This document shows positions 33,499 to 42,873 of a DNA stretch of 48,692 nucleotides, in pieces. Where the stretch lies: the NCBI RefSeq assembly GCF_000367365.1, contig NZ_BARF01000136.1:1-48692 (forward strand), read 5' to 3'. Source of the DNA: Streptomyces prunicolor NBRC 13075. GTDB lineage: Bacteria; Actinomycetota; Actinomycetes; Streptomycetales; Streptomycetaceae. Position 1 is the first letter of the stretch; every line of letters begins with the position of its first letter. Both the position numbers and the translations under genes were made by a program. The notes beneath the pieces were generated by a model. That model was not told the origin of the DNA. It did no database searches and saw only the letters and a list, made by a program, of their open reading frames with translations.

Positions 33499-34509
33499 CT
33501 ACGGCATATTCAGACGTTGCCGAGACTGGGCCAGCACCAATGGAGCTGCCATAACTGCTTGGCAGGACAGGTAATATACGAACATGACGGCGGCGCAGCC
33601 CAGCAGTGTAGCCACTGTCGACAAGTTTGCCTGATCGTTCTTTGCCCCAGCCGCCCACATCGCAGCCGAGATGGCTGCACCGAGGAGGCCGAATATCGCG
33701 AAGACAAAAGGCAGGCCGCCAAACAGAAATGCCAGAGAGTCGGCTTTGACGCCTCTTCTTGCCTTGCGGTAGGCAGAGATTATGCAAAGAACTCCCAGAG
33801 CCAGAATGCCGACAGATATCGGCGTCTTGTCACCCAAGACAGTCGCAATCCCTTGCCTGCGTGCGAACTCGGCGGGGGGTATGTCTGGTCCGACTTTGGC
33901 ATCGATGGAAATAATCACCCCAAGAACGTAGTCGCTGACCAACCACACAACTTGCAAGAGGAGGACTGCTAGGTAGGCAGCCGCCACAGCACCCGCGCTC
34001 GACGGCTTGATTTCCTGAAACTCTCGGACCCTGTGTCGCGCCGTAACAGCAAAGGACAGTACTGAACGGCCCGTATCACGCCAACCGAGGGCGCTGATAA
34101 CAACGCTGTAAGTGATAACGACGAGGCTACCTGGGCCAAAGAACCAGGCAAGTGCCGCTGTAATGAGATCTTGTGCAGAACCGTAGTCAGACAGATGCAC
34201 GACCGCTGCCATTCTCTCGGCTGATGAAAAGGCTGGCGTATTTTCTGTTGGTGGGACCCCGCATACTGGCCTGGGATGGAACGCGGATGCCTGATGCGAG
34301 CCGAAGAACGACGGATCACTTGATCGCACCCAATTTGGCCGTTGTCGGGCTGCAAGAACCCACGGGATATCTGTGATCGCCAGTGGATCCTGCTCGGCCT
34401 GGACCTCCTGGTGCTGCTTGGCCAACTCCTCAACAAGGGCGTCCAGTTCGCCCCGGCGGGCGGTGATCCACTGCCGCTCCTGCCCTCCCGCGTTCTCCCG
34501 GCGTCCCAA
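33499..34509 (-). CDS. multi-pass membrane protein of lower GC, unknown
   Basis: Up to 336 aa; the only long start in frame is TTG 34509, and ATG ~34212 is an internal alternative, so the start is uncertain. An N-terminal hydrophilic part with a helix (ELDALVEELAKQHQEVQAEQ) precedes about five membrane segments (LAWFFGPGSLVVITYSVVIS; VAAAYLAVLLLQVVWLVSDY; ISVGILALGVLCIISAY; GGLPFVFAIFGLLGAAISAA; LLGCAAVMFVYYLSCQAV). Base composition is visibly more AT-rich than the neighbours, suggesting recent transfer. No family recognised. Confidence 0.55.
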   Translation of the reverse strand: MGRRENAGGQERQWITARRGELDALVEELAKQHQEVQAEQDPLAITDIPWVLAARQRPNWVRSSDPSFFGSHQASAFHPRPVCGVPPTENTPAFSSAERMAAVVHLSDYGSAQDLITAALAWFFGPGSLVVITYSVVISALGWRDTGRSVLSFAVTARHRVREFQEIKPSSAGAVAAAYLAVLLLQVVWLVSDYVLGVIISIDAKVGPDIPPAEFARRQGIATVLGDKTPISVGILALGVLCIISAYRKARRGVKADSLAFLFGGLPFVFAIFGLLGAAISAAMWAAGAKNDQANLSTVATLLGCAAVMFVYYLSCQAVMAAPLVLAQSRQRLNMP

Positions 34510-34944
34510 CCTGCTGACGGATCGTAGGCGGGGCCGGTCGTGGGCGCAGCCGAACCCGGCATCCTGCCGGAGCCGTACCTGCCCGATGATCTACGCCATG
34601 GACATCGGCCACCGACCGGCACGAGTACCCAACTCGCCCTTCACACCAGACCCGTGACCTGCGACTTCACGATGCACACCGCCCAGAGAGCGTCCCCGTC
34701 ATCCCTCCTCGTCGCCCCTGGCCCACGGCGTCGCTTGCGCACCAAGCACTCACACCGCCGACGGCCGCTTCGGCCGGTCCGGGGTTCGGGACCACGGACC
34801 TTGGCAGAGCGCGCGGCTGCTCCCCGCCGTCAAGGCGCGGAGCATCGGTCCCAGGCCGACGGCGAGTTGTCAGCGACGTACCACGGGACGGCCTCGTTGC
34901 CTCCCGCCCCAGCGCCGTGGCTGTCGGCGCCATAAGCTCCCGCC
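34510..34944. other. intergenic, nothing recognised
   Basis: Only short Arg/Pro-rich frames occur here. No hairpin or promoter stood out. It may include the true 5' part of the low-GC membrane gene if its start lies further upstream. Confidence 0.35.
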
Positions 34945-35154
34945 ATGAAATCCGTCATCACGGCCATCGACGAAGTGCCGCCGGACAGCGACCGCAAGTG
35001 CAGCATGCACACCGCGCCGAGCCCGCATTGCAGCGGCCCGGTCGTGGCCGTCGTGACGTTCGACGACGCCGGCGGCAAGGACAACCACTGGAACGTGTGC
35101 CGCTGGTGGCTCGCCAACACCCCTACCGCGATCGCCTTCCAGCAGGAACACTGA
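34945..35154 (+). CDS. small hypothetical protein
   Basis: 69 aa from ATG 34945. Reads MKSVITAIDEVPPDSDRKCS, MHTAPSPHCSGPVVAVVTFD, then GGKDNHWNVCRWWLANTPTA. Three Cys and Trp-rich end. No clear ribosome site (CTCCCGCC precedes). Immediately followed, in the same frame, by the NB-ARC remnant, so it may be unrelated sequence joined by deletion. Confidence 0.4.
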   Translation: MKSVITAIDEVPPDSDRKCSMHTAPSPHCSGPVVAVVTFDDAGGKDNHWNVCRWWLANTPTAIAFQQEH

Positions 35155-36219
35155 CTGGGACGGGTCAGCGCCTACGACCGGCTGCCCACAGGGCTTCCTT
35201 CGTTCGTCGGCAGGCTCGACCTGGTAACCCGGGCGCAGGCTCTGCTGAACGCCGGCAGAGAAGTGTCCGCACTGGCGATGGAAGGCATGGCGGGCGTCGG
35301 CAAGACGTCACTGGCCCTGCACATCGCCCACAGGTGTCTCGCCGAGGAACGCACCGACGTGCCCGTTCTGTTCGCGAACCTGCGAGGCTCCACACCGCAG
35401 GGACCTCCCGCCGATCCGACGGCAGTGTTGGAGACCTTCCTGCGGCTGCTCGGCGTCAGCGGAGACCGCATCCCGTACGGGCTGGACGCACGAACGGCTC
35501 TCTACCGCCAACTGCTGGCGGAAACCGGTGCGCTGATCGTCCTGGACGACGCGGCGAGCACGGACAGCTGCGGCCTCTCCTGCCCGGGATCCACGGATGC
35601 CGCACGCTGATCACCAGCCGACACGCCCTCACCGGCCTCCGCGGAACCACCCGGCTGCCGGTGCCGCTGATCCGGGCGACTCCCTGGAGCTGCTGCGGGC
35701 CACGGCGGGAGCCGAACACGTCGACCCGGATATCCCGGCCGTTCAGCAGATCGCGGACCTGCTGGGGCACCTCCCGCTGGCCCTGTCAGCCATCGGCCGC
35801 CACATGCGAGCCCATCCGACCTGGGGGCTCGGGACTACTACCGCGAACCCCTGATCACCCTGGCCCTGGAGGACGGCGTACGAGCCGCGTTGGCCGCCTC
35901 CGACGCACGGCTGCCGAAGGGTACGCGTCGGCTACTGCGCCTGCTGACGCTCCATCCGCCGCAGGAACTGGACGGCGCCACCGCCACCGCGCTCCTCGGG
36001 GATACGTCCACCACCGCCGAGTGTCACCTCGCCACCCTGGACGAACCGGCAACCCGCATCCGACAGGCCCTGGGCCGCTTATCGGAACACAGCCGCAGCC
36101 GCGGTACCTCCATGCGGCTCGGGACCCGGACCATCCGTGGATCCCGCTTGCCCATGCCCTGGCAGCACACCGACCTAGACGAAGACCGACTGCCGACGCG
36201 GCCGCCACTCGCAGCCTGA
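35155..36219 (+). pseudogene. NB-ARC/AfsR-like regulator, multiply frameshifted
   Basis: Frame 1 holds LPTGLPSFVGRLDLVTRAQALL, then the Walker A GMAGVGKTSLALH (35284 onward) and LIVLDDAAS (Walker B). Around 35570-35600 the reading moves to another frame (CRTLITSRHALTGLRGTTRL), near 35675 to a third (SLELLRATAGAEHVDPDIPA, LGHLPLALSAIGRHM), and near 35850 again (LPKGTRRLLRLLTLHPPQEL). This is the normal order of a STAND/NB-ARC ATPase of the SARP-AfsR type, but the N-terminal DNA-binding part is missing and no continuous frame exists. Decayed gene. Confidence 0.75.
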
Positions 36220-36350
36220 CGGGCCTCCACGGCGTCGCTTCCCACGACACCACCATCCAGACCAGTAGCGAGTCCTGACCGCCTCACCTCTTCCAAGGCC
36301 CAGACGCCGGCGACGGCTGAAGAGGCAGGCAGCCTGAACGCCGTCCGGTG

Positions 36351-36569
36351 TTAGCCGGTCCCGGAGGTGGTGCGGAGCCGTGTGATGGCCTGCCGCAGTT
36401 CGTTGAAGGCGCGGTCTTCCTCCCGCGGGTCGGCGCGGGAGGAGGCTAGGACACTGTCACGCGCACCACGGACGCGGGCATAGACATCGAAGCAGGTGAG
36501 GACCTCTTGGATCACCACCTCCTGCGGCGTGGGGAAAGGTGTGGAGGAGGGGCCGTTTCGGAGTGACAT
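36351..36569 (-). CDS. small hypothetical protein
   Basis: 72 aa from ATG 36569. Sequence is charged and helical (EVLTCFDVYARVRGARDSVLASSRADP, FNELRQAITRLR). No good ribosome site and no family recognised. Could be a remnant. Confidence 0.35.
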   Translation of the reverse strand: MSLRNGPSSTPFPTPQEVVIQEVLTCFDVYARVRGARDSVLASSRADPREEDRAFNELRQAITRLRTTSGTG

Positions 36570-37023
36570 GGCCGGACTCTTATCTCATTGCGAGGCTACG
36601 AATCGGGAAGAAGCAGTGTGTCCATCAGACGCTGCGGGGCGAAGCGCGGGCGATGACGAACCGCATATGGGACCGGCTGCAGGGCGCTGGTCTCCGGGGC
36701 AATACAGGGACCTTGCCGGGGCCTGCTTCCACGACGCTGGGGGCCCGGGCTAAGGCTCTCAGGAGTTCTCGCCGGGCACGATGAGTATCACCGGCAGTCA
36801 ACTTGCCCCGCAGCCGGACGACCGCACGAGAGCGTGCAGGGAGCGTGAGCGGCACAGCAAGCCTTTCGGGCACGGACTGACACGTCGCCGACCAGGCTTC
36901 CCGGCACACCACCCACCCCCGAGCAGCGAGGTGAGCTGTCGTCACCCTACGCGCCGCCAGGGCCACCAGCACAGTCCTGGGCCGCTGCCTCAGTCGTTCC
37001 GCCCTGCCGTACGCATCACGCCG
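36570..37023. other. intergenic, nothing firmly recognised
   Basis: A minus-strand frame 36625-36972 is Ala/Arg/Leu-rich and has no ribosome site; I treat it as noncoding. No repeats or hairpins noted. Confidence 0.35.
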
Positions 37024-37179
37024 TCACTCCGCCTCGGCGCGCGCCTCGACGTCTTCGATGCCGGTGGGGCGGCCGGCCCGCGTCCACCGCACGTACAGGC
37101 CAGCCGCGATCAGGAGGGTGGCCGCCAGGGACAGCATCGGCCATCCGCGCAGCAAGTTCACCGCGAGGGTGCAAGGCAT
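37024..37179 (-). CDS. 51-aa single-span membrane protein
   Basis: ATG 37179 to TGA 37024. One hydrophobic helix (GWPMLSLAATLLIAAGLYVRW) followed by a charged tail (TRAGRPTGIEDVEARAEAE). Start uncertain as no ribosome site is seen. Composition supports a small membrane protein; function unknown. Confidence 0.45.
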   Translation of the reverse strand: MPCTLAVNLLRGWPMLSLAATLLIAAGLYVRWTRAGRPTGIEDVEARAEAE

Positions 37180-37342
37180 TAGGGATGCATCATGATTCCT
37201 CGCCGGGCGCCGCCCGTGGCCAGGGACGACGGCCGACGCGACACGGCTGCCAGGTAGCCAGCCGATCCGGGCCGCTTGACGGCCCCCTGTACGCCGATGC
37301 CAGCCTGGTTCCGAGACCGGCCTGCAGGGCTACGCTGCCGAC

Positions 37343-38222
37343 GTGGCCTCCGTCTATCGCGGCCCCAAGTGCCGTCAGCAGATGCGGGACTGGTGTCTCG
37401 CGCGACTCGATGAGTGGGGCGTGCCGCACCACCGACGGGAGATCTCGACGGCAGCCGGAGCCACCAGCGTCGTCACGGTTGGCCCGGACCCGGCAGCCGC
37501 GTCGCGGACGGTGGTGCTGGTGCCCGGTACGAACACGAACGGTGCCGTCTACCGGCACGTCGCCCAGGCGCTGCGCCCGGTGGCCCACGGTGGTGCTCGA
37601 CGTACCCGGGCAGCCCGGGCTGAGCGCGGACATCCGTCCGCGGCGGGGGCGGTCGGCGTGGTATGGGCAGTGGCTCACTGAGGCACTGGAGCAGACGGTG
37701 CCGGGCAAGGCCCTGGTCGTCGGGCATTCGCTAGGCGGAGCCATCGTGCTCGCCTCCGCCTCCCCGCGGATCGCCGGGCGGATCGTGCTCTCCAGCGCCG
37801 GGCTCGTGCGGCTGCTCCTCCCGCCGGCCGTCATGGTCAGGACCGTGCCGTGGCTGACCCGGCCGACCGTGCCGCGGACGGCCCGAATGCTGCGGCCCAT
37901 GGTGGCTCCCGGTGGCCGCGTGCCGGATGAACTGGCCGAGTGGATGTGCCTGGTCGCCCGCTGCTGCCACAGCAGCCTCGCCCCTCCCCCGCTGCCTCCG
38001 GCGCTGCTGGCCGAGCGCCGGACGGTGCCCTGTCTCGTGGCCACCGGCCGCTACGACGTCTTCCTGCCGCCGCGGCGAATGGGCCCGGCCGCCCAGCGGC
38101 ACCTGGGCACTCGGTTGCACGTCCTGGACGGCTCGGGGCATCTGCTGCTGGACGAGGCGCCCGACGAGATCGTCGCGCTGGTGGAGCGGGCCCTGGCCGC
38201 GTCAAGCGGGGACGGCGCATAG
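37343..38222 (+). pseudogene. alpha/beta hydrolase with one frameshift
   Basis: GTG 37343 starts VASVYRGPKCRQQMRDWCLA, then REISTAAGATSVVTVG and TVVLVPGTNTNGAVYRHVAQALRP. At about 37578-37590 the frame changes; the next frame reads WPTVVLDVPGQPGLSADIRP, nucleophile motif VVGHSLGGAIVLA, the acid region LVATGRYDVFLPP, and GSGHLLLDEAPDEIV to the stop at 38222. Apart from this single shift all catalytic parts are present. Recent pseudogene, or a sequencing or assembly error. Confidence 0.8.
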
Positions 38223-38315
38223 GCTGCGCATGTTTCCCTTCGATGACCTGGCGCCGGGGCGGGAGACGTACGACGCTGGGCGCGAGGACGTTGTGAGGCA
38301 GACGAAGAGCCGACC

Positions 38316-38801
38316 GTGCGCGCACGTGACCTGGCGGTGGAGTACGAGTCGGTGAGCGTCGACAGCGACGCCCTGGATGCGGCCCGGCTGATGGCCGAGG
38401 ACAAGCTGCCCGGGCTGCTCGTCCTCGGCGAGGGCGGGGAGCCGAAGGCCATCCTGCCGGCCTCCCAGATGATCAAAGTGCCGGTTCCCGTCTACGTCAT
38501 TGAGAACCCCACGCTCGGCGCGGTGGTCGACGAGCAGCACGCCGACCGGCTGTGCCAGGCGCTGGCTGGCCGCCGCGTCGTCAACTGTCTCTCCAAGACG
38601 GCGGCCCCGCCGCCGATCGCCGACCCGGACGACACCGCCCTGGAGGTCGCCGCGCTGATGGCGCAGGTGCGCAGTCCCCTGCCGTCGGTCGCGGAGAAGA
38701 CCAAGGACGGCACGCACCTTCTCAGCGTCATCGCCGCCTCCCACCTGTTGCACGAACTCCTGGGGAAGGCGGGCACGTTGAGCAGCACGCCGGGCGCCTG
38801 A
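38316..38801 (+). CDS. CBS-pair domain protein
   Basis: 161 aa from GTG 38316. Two CBS halves: VRARDLAVEYESVSVDSDAL with LDAARLMAEDKLPGLLVL, and IADPDDTALEVAALMAQVRS with HLLSVIAASHLLHEL. Binds adenine nucleotides or similar and senses energy state. In Streptomyces this form often precedes an ion or dicarboxylate permease gene, but here the next gene is a convergent DUF4118 sensor, so the partner may have been lost. Weak ribosome site (GAAGAG). Confidence 0.8.
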   Translation: MRARDLAVEYESVSVDSDALDAARLMAEDKLPGLLVLGEGGEPKAILPASQMIKVPVPVYVIENPTLGAVVDEQHADRLCQALAGRRVVNCLSKTAAPPPIADPDDTALEVAALMAQVRSPLPSVAEKTKDGTHLLSVIAASHLLHELLGKAGTLSSTPGA

Positions 38802-38812
38802 AACCTGTCGGG

Positions 38813-39559
38813 TCAGCGGTCGAGCACCGGCCCCGCAGTGTCCAGCGCCGAACCGACGTGATCGGCCAGGCTCACGGCGACCAGGCGTGTCTGCAGAGGC
38901 GGCGGTGCCGCGCCGGATTCCGGCACCAGCATGAACCGGCCGAGGTAACGGCCGCCCACCGAGGCCCGCAGTTCGATCTCCTCACCGGGCCAGCCGTCCT
39001 TCTCCAGATTCCAGGACGCCCGGCCGACGGTCACCGAGCCGTCCTGTTCCAGGCGAGGGTGCCGTCCGAGCAGCGTCCCGTGCTCGAAGCGGCAGCTGCG
39101 CAGTCCCAGGATCTCGACGAGCTGCTGGGACACCTGATCGACCACGGCATACGAGGCCCCTGCCTGGACCAGGCTCGCCGTGTCGTGGATCCGTGCTAGG
39201 AGAGCCGCGTCGGTGACGGTGACCAGCTTCAACGTACGGGCGCGGGCGGCCAGTTGGGAAACGGCCACGCCTACCGCCAACAGCAGCAGCATGGTGGTGA
39301 TGTCGTCGCCGTGCGAGATGGTGAACCGCTGGTAGGGGCGGGTGAGGAAGAAGTCGAACCAGGCCGCGGCCGACAGCGCTGCCAGCACCCCGGCGGCCCG
39401 GCTGCCCAGGGCCGCGACCGCCACGACGACCACGACGACCATCAGGGCCAGGTTCGCGGACGTCATGTGCGTACGGAACGGTGCCAGGGCGAGCGCGACG
39501 ACGAGCGGGGCGAGCAGGGCAGCCACCAGGGCGATCCGGTCACGCAGCGGCATCCGCAT
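38813..39559 (-). CDS. DUF4118 (KdpD-like 4-TM) sensor without kinase domain
   Basis: 248 aa from ATG 39559. Four membrane helices in the KdpD DUF4118 order (RIALVAALLAPLVVALALAP; SANLALMVVVVVVAVAALGS; then AAWFDFFLTRPYQRFTIS, the DUF4118 signature; DDITTMLLLLAVGVAVSQLA) and a GAF-like C-terminal domain (~120-248). No histidine-kinase His-box or ATPase domain. Senses K+ or turgor in KdpD; here it must act through another protein or be a relic. Only 11 nt separate it from the convergent CBS gene. Confidence 0.8.
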   Translation of the reverse strand: MRMPLRDRIALVAALLAPLVVALALAPFRTHMTSANLALMVVVVVVAVAALGSRAAGVLAALSAAAWFDFFLTRPYQRFTISHGDDITTMLLLLAVGVAVSQLAARARTLKLVTVTDAALLARIHDTASLVQAGASYAVVDQVSQQLVEILGLRSCRFEHGTLLGRHPRLEQDGSVTVGRASWNLEKDGWPGEEIELRASVGGRYLGRFMLVPESGAAPPPLQTRLVAVSLADHVGSALDTAGPVLDR

Positions 39560-39977
39560 GGTCCACCACCTCACGGGAGCGAGGAGCAGCCCCTTGCCCA
39601 AAGGGCCGCTCATAAAGGGGTCGACGCGACAACACGGTCGACAAGGCAAGAATCCCGCTGCCGCACCCACCCCGGTACTGGGACGGACACGCTCTTGATG
39701 CAATCCTGACGCCCCTCTCACCACGGTGGACGTGCTTCAAGATCACCAGCAGGGGGCTCAAGGCGTTACACGGGTCCCACCGGTCCCTGAGGCTGGGCCA
39801 CGACGGCATCCCGCCGTTCCTCACGCGATGCATGGACGTCCAGACGATGAGCGCCCCGGCGCCAGTTGCAGCGATCAGCGCCGTGGGACCTGCCGGCCAC
39901 CTCCCCCCGTCCACAGGATGCGGCGCCCGTGGCGTTGGTGATCGCGTCCAGGTCGCCGCTGCCGCCTTGGACAGTCC
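39560..39977. other. intergenic before decayed secreted gene
   Basis: Carries the promoter side of the DUF4118 gene and probably the lost 5' end of the broken gene that follows. No feature recognised. Confidence 0.35.
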
Positions 39978-40321
39978 TATGGGCTGTCCTCCTCCGGCAT
40001 CCCCCTCGCCCAGTCGTGCATCCTGGTCTGGAACCGTCCCCCGGGCAACCTCAAGACCGGATGGCAGTACTTCTACTGGGACGGCACCCAGTGGGGCGTG
40101 TGCCGGCAGCTCATGGGCGCCCAGAACCCCGACGGCACCTGGAGTGGCTACGCCAACACCACCGAGACCTCCAGGATGGAACTCACCTACGGCTTCGGGG
40201 TCTACCTCCTCCCGGCGGCGGCTGCTACGCCACCAAGGCCGGGTCCACCGTCTACTACGGCGGCACCTGGTACGGGGACAACGTTCCGATCTGGTCCGGA
40301 CAGCACTTCATCGAGCCGTAG
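39978..40321 (+). pseudogene. secreted-type small protein, frameshifted
   Basis: Frame from 39978 reads YGLSSSGIPLAQSCILVWNR, then TGWQYFYWDGTQWGVCRQLM and RMELTYGFGVYLL; near 40210 the frame shifts and continues GGGCYATKAGSTVYYGGTWY, DNVPIWSGQHFIEP and a stop at 40321. Cys and Trp/Tyr-rich, like a small extracellular protein. No signal peptide in frame upstream. Broken at both ends. Confidence 0.45.
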
Positions 40322-40346
40322 CCTGCAAGGACTGGAGACACCACGC

Positions 40347-40766
40347 ATGAAGAAGACATGTGTATCCCTGGCTGTGGGAGCGGTGGCCGGGGTGCTGCTG
40401 CTGGGTGCTCTGGCGGCGAACGCCTCCGCCGATGAGGCACCCCGCTCTGGCGTCAGCGGGCAGGCCGAGAAGGCCGCGGTGCCGCCGGCGCCGCCCACCC
40501 CGGAGTGGGTCAACCCCGACGGCACGGTGGACGAGTCCAAGATGCCCGAAGAGCTGCCGCTGATCGGGGCGGACGGCAAGGTGGTCAAGGACGCAGACGG
40601 CAAGACCCTCATGGTCAAGACGCGCGTCAAGATCGCGCAGTCCGGTGCGCCCCAGGCGCCCTTAGCCGGTCCCAGGGCCGGGGAGAAGCGGTCCACCAGC
40701 ACGGACGCAGAAGGCCGTAAGACGGAGACCGTCGAGGTCGAGGCGTCCGTTCCGCCCGCGCACTGA
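40347..40766 (+). CDS. small secreted hydrophilic protein
   Basis: 139 aa from ATG 40347, GGAG about 12 nt upstream. Signal peptide MKKTCVSLAVGAVAGVLLLG with ANASA cleavage near residue 28. The mature part is hydrophilic, Pro/Lys/Glu-rich and probably disordered (VPPAPPTPEWVNPDGTVDES, ADGKVVKDADGKTLMVKTRV). A TTA codon at 40662-40664 would make it dependent on the bldA tRNA and thus on development stage. Function unknown. Confidence 0.65.
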   Translation: MKKTCVSLAVGAVAGVLLLGALAANASADEAPRSGVSGQAEKAAVPPAPPTPEWVNPDGTVDESKMPEELPLIGADGKVVKDADGKTLMVKTRVKIAQSGAPQAPLAGPRAGEKRSTSTDAEGRKTETVEVEASVPPAH

Positions 40767-40799
40767 CCTGACGGAGACGCCGGAGAAGAAGGGCACCGT

Positions 40800-41144
40800 A
40801 TGAGCAGGCTGCTGGAAGCGGTGTGCGCGCTGACCGTGGGCGTCCTCGTTGCGCTCCTTGTATGGGGTGCTGACCCTGGCGCCGTGCGGGTGGCGTGGCG
40901 GGACGGCCAGCTGAGCGGTGTGACGGTCGTGTTCGTGGCGGCGTGTGCGCTGTGGCTGGTGCTGTGGCGCAGGCGTACCGGGCGCGGCTGGCCGGCATGG
41001 CCGCTTGTGGTGCTGCTGTGCGGTGCGGCTGTTGCACTGGTCGTGGCGGCCATGCCGGTTGACCGGCGCAGACAGGCAGGCGGGGCTTCCCGTTCTTGTG
41101 GGCGGGGATCCCCACTGGCGTTTTCGGGCTGGGACTGCTGGTAA
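40800..41144 (+). CDS. small three-helix membrane protein
   Basis: 114 aa from ATG 40800, GGAGAAG upstream. Three hydrophobic helices (AVCALTVGVLVALLVWGA; LSGVTVVFVAACALWLVLW; WPLVVLLCGAAVALVVAAM) and a Cys/Ser-rich tail that may result from drift. 33 nt after the secreted gene, perhaps one transcript. Unknown function. Confidence 0.55.
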   Translation: MSRLLEAVCALTVGVLVALLVWGADPGAVRVAWRDGQLSGVTVVFVAACALWLVLWRRRTGRGWPAWPLVVLLCGAAVALVVAAMPVDRRRQAGGASRSCGRGSPLAFSGWDCW

Positions 41145-41668
41145 GGATCTTGGCAAAAAGGGCAAGGGATCCCTGCTTGACGGCCGCTGTGTCGCTGATC
41201 TAGTCCGATCCCGGGACGTCACACCTGTGATCACAGGGCTGCCCGGAACCGGTCCCTTACGCGAAGCCAGAAGTATCGAGCACGGCGCTGGAGGCCGTGC
41301 GGGCACCCGTCGAGCACAGCTTCACCCACCACACGGCGTTCGTAGCCGCGGGCGAGGCGTCGGTGGTGCATGAGTCAGCCGAAGCGGGCAGACGACTTTC
41401 TCGCCTTGGCGCGGCCCCGACCACCCGGCTCGGGTTCCAGGAGCGTTCCAATGCCCAGCCCCCTGAGGGCTGTTGCGATGACCAAGCCGCGCCGGACAAC
41501 AGGGCCAGCACAGGGCGCTAAACCCAGACGAACGGCGGGGACGTGCGGCGCCGGTCATGTGTCGGACTGGAGGCCAAGGCCCGCCAGGCGCCACCTCGAA
41601 ACCGTCACCAGGGGCTACGGGGCCAGTCAAGTCCACATGGCCGGCGGCGCTGCACGGCGGCACGCAAG
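41145..41668. other. intergenic with a 14-bp perfect palindrome
   Basis: CCTGTGATCACAGG at 41224-41237 is a perfect palindrome. It contains TGTGA and TCACA but without the 6-nt gap of Crp sites, so its meaning is unclear. No gene supported in the gap. Confidence 0.35.
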
Positions 41669-42499
41669 TCAGCCGATGATGGCGACCGGGGCGTCCCAGG
41701 CATTGCGGTCGACGTTGATGGTGTAGCCGCCGCGGGTCTCCTTGCTGTTGGCCTTGTACTGGTGGCCGCGGCTGTGGTCGGTGTACAGCTTCGGGTCCCA
41801 GGGCCAGTCCTTGGTGGTGGTCTCCTGGCCGTTCCACAGGGCGTACCAGAGGTTGCCGGGCAGGTCCGTGCGGTTCTTGGCGGTGGCGATCGCCTTGGCA
41901 CTGGAGCTGCTGAAGCCGTAGAGGCCCGCGCGGTAGGTCCTGGCGCGCAGGGTTTTGGTGAAGGACCGCACGTAGGTGAGGGTGGCGTCGTTGCATGCCT
42001 TGTCGGCGATGTCGTACGACTCCATGTTGAGGTAGATCGGACTGCCGGGCTTCATGCCGAGCGCCGACGCCTTGGCTACCGCGTCGTTGGCATTGGCAGC
42101 GCCTACCGAGGCGGCGGTGGCCGCGGTGAACCTCTCCTTGTTGAGGCTCTTCTGGCAGGGCGGCTGTGCGCCGACGTACAAGGGGATGATCCGCCAGCCG
42201 AGGGTGTCGACCGACTTCACCCAGGACTTGGTGAGGTTGGGCTGGGCGCAACCCCGGTTCTTGCCGCCGATGTAGACGGCGACGCCGCTGTAGTAGGCGT
42301 CCTTCTTCCACGCCTTCATCGCGCTGAGCGAGGGCGCCGTACAGGCGTCGAAGGCCCGGCCGGTGAAGGTCCTCTGCGCGGGCCACGTTGTGGCGGCCAT
42401 CGAGGTCTGCGCCGCGATCCCGGCGCCGGACACGACGACGATGCCGGTCGTCGCCAGGGCGATGTAGCGGCCCTTTCTGGACAGCCGATGCTTCGGCAT
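41669..42499 (-). CDS. DUF1906 secreted glycoside-hydrolase-like protein
   Basis: 276 aa from ATG 42499 with GAGGTGGGG just upstream. Signal peptide (RYIALATTGIVVVSGAGIAA, cleavage near SMAATT). The mature part matches DUF1906, the TIM-barrel family of Rv2525c: FTGRAFDACTAPSLSAMKAW, VAVYIGGKNRGCAQPNLTKS, WRIIPLYVGAQPP, then PIYLNMESYD and a C-terminal WYALWNGQET block. The active-site Glu of real glycosidases appears replaced, so it may bind peptidoglycan or glycans. Secreted; monocistronic. Confidence 0.85.
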   Translation of the reverse strand: MPKHRLSRKGRYIALATTGIVVVSGAGIAAQTSMAATTWPAQRTFTGRAFDACTAPSLSAMKAWKKDAYYSGVAVYIGGKNRGCAQPNLTKSWVKSVDTLGWRIIPLYVGAQPPCQKSLNKERFTAATAASVGAANANDAVAKASALGMKPGSPIYLNMESYDIADKACNDATLTYVRSFTKTLRARTYRAGLYGFSSSSAKAIATAKNRTDLPGNLWYALWNGQETTTKDWPWDPKLYTDHSRGHQYKANSKETRGGYTINVDRNAWDAPVAIIG

Positions 42500-42596
42500 T
42501 TCCCCACCTCACAAGTATTCAACCGGCCAGGGTTGTTGCAGCCCAGGCGGATAACGAAAAGAGAAATCGGTGCGCTTTATGACGGCCGATCAGCGT

Positions 42597-42770
42597 TCAG
42601 CTTGCGGAGTTGCGGCCGATGAACCATACGGCCGCTCCTGCGACGACAGCGGCGAGGCCCAGCAGCAGGACAGGAAGGCCCGGGCCGGGAAGAACGTACA
42701 TCGCTGCTCCGGCCACTGTGAGAGCGACGCCGATCGACATCACCAGGACGCCGACGCGGGACTGGGACAT
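42597..42770 (-). CDS. 57-aa two-span membrane protein
   Basis: ATG 42770, with AGGAG 8 nt upstream, to TGA 42597. Two membrane helices: VGVLVMSIGVALTVAGAAMY and LPVLLLGLAAVVAGAAVWFI joined by LPGPG, then GRNSAS. The start and ribosome site are good. It lies on the same strand directly after the RHS toxin-like gene, where an immunity gene is expected, but a strong terminator (42822-42857) separates them. Function unknown. Confidence 0.65.
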   Translation of the reverse strand: MSQSRVGVLVMSIGVALTVAGAAMYVLPGPGLPVLLLGLAAVVAGAAVWFIGRNSAS

Positions 42771-42821
42771 GCTTATTGCTCCTTGGTTTTCACTGTTGAG
42801 AGGTGCTCGAGAAGTCAGGGC

Positions 42822-42857
42822 GGCTGCCCGGGCCGCTTCTCAGCGGCCCGGGCAGCC
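42822..42857 (-). terminator. 15-bp perfect hairpin after RHS gene
   Basis: Arms 42822-42836 and 42843-42857 are perfectly complementary over a 6-nt loop, 17 nt after the RHS stop at 42874. Among the strongest hairpins in the window. Confidence 0.85.
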
Positions 42858-42873
42858 TGGGATGTACCGGGGG

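Noticed and set aside
36625..36972. Minus-strand 115-codon frame
   Set aside because: Helix-like but no ribosome site, no family and borderline codon bias; not called.
41224..41237. Palindrome CCTGTGATCACAGG as a Crp site
   Set aside because: Lacks the 6-bp gap of Crp sites and is not near a start codon.
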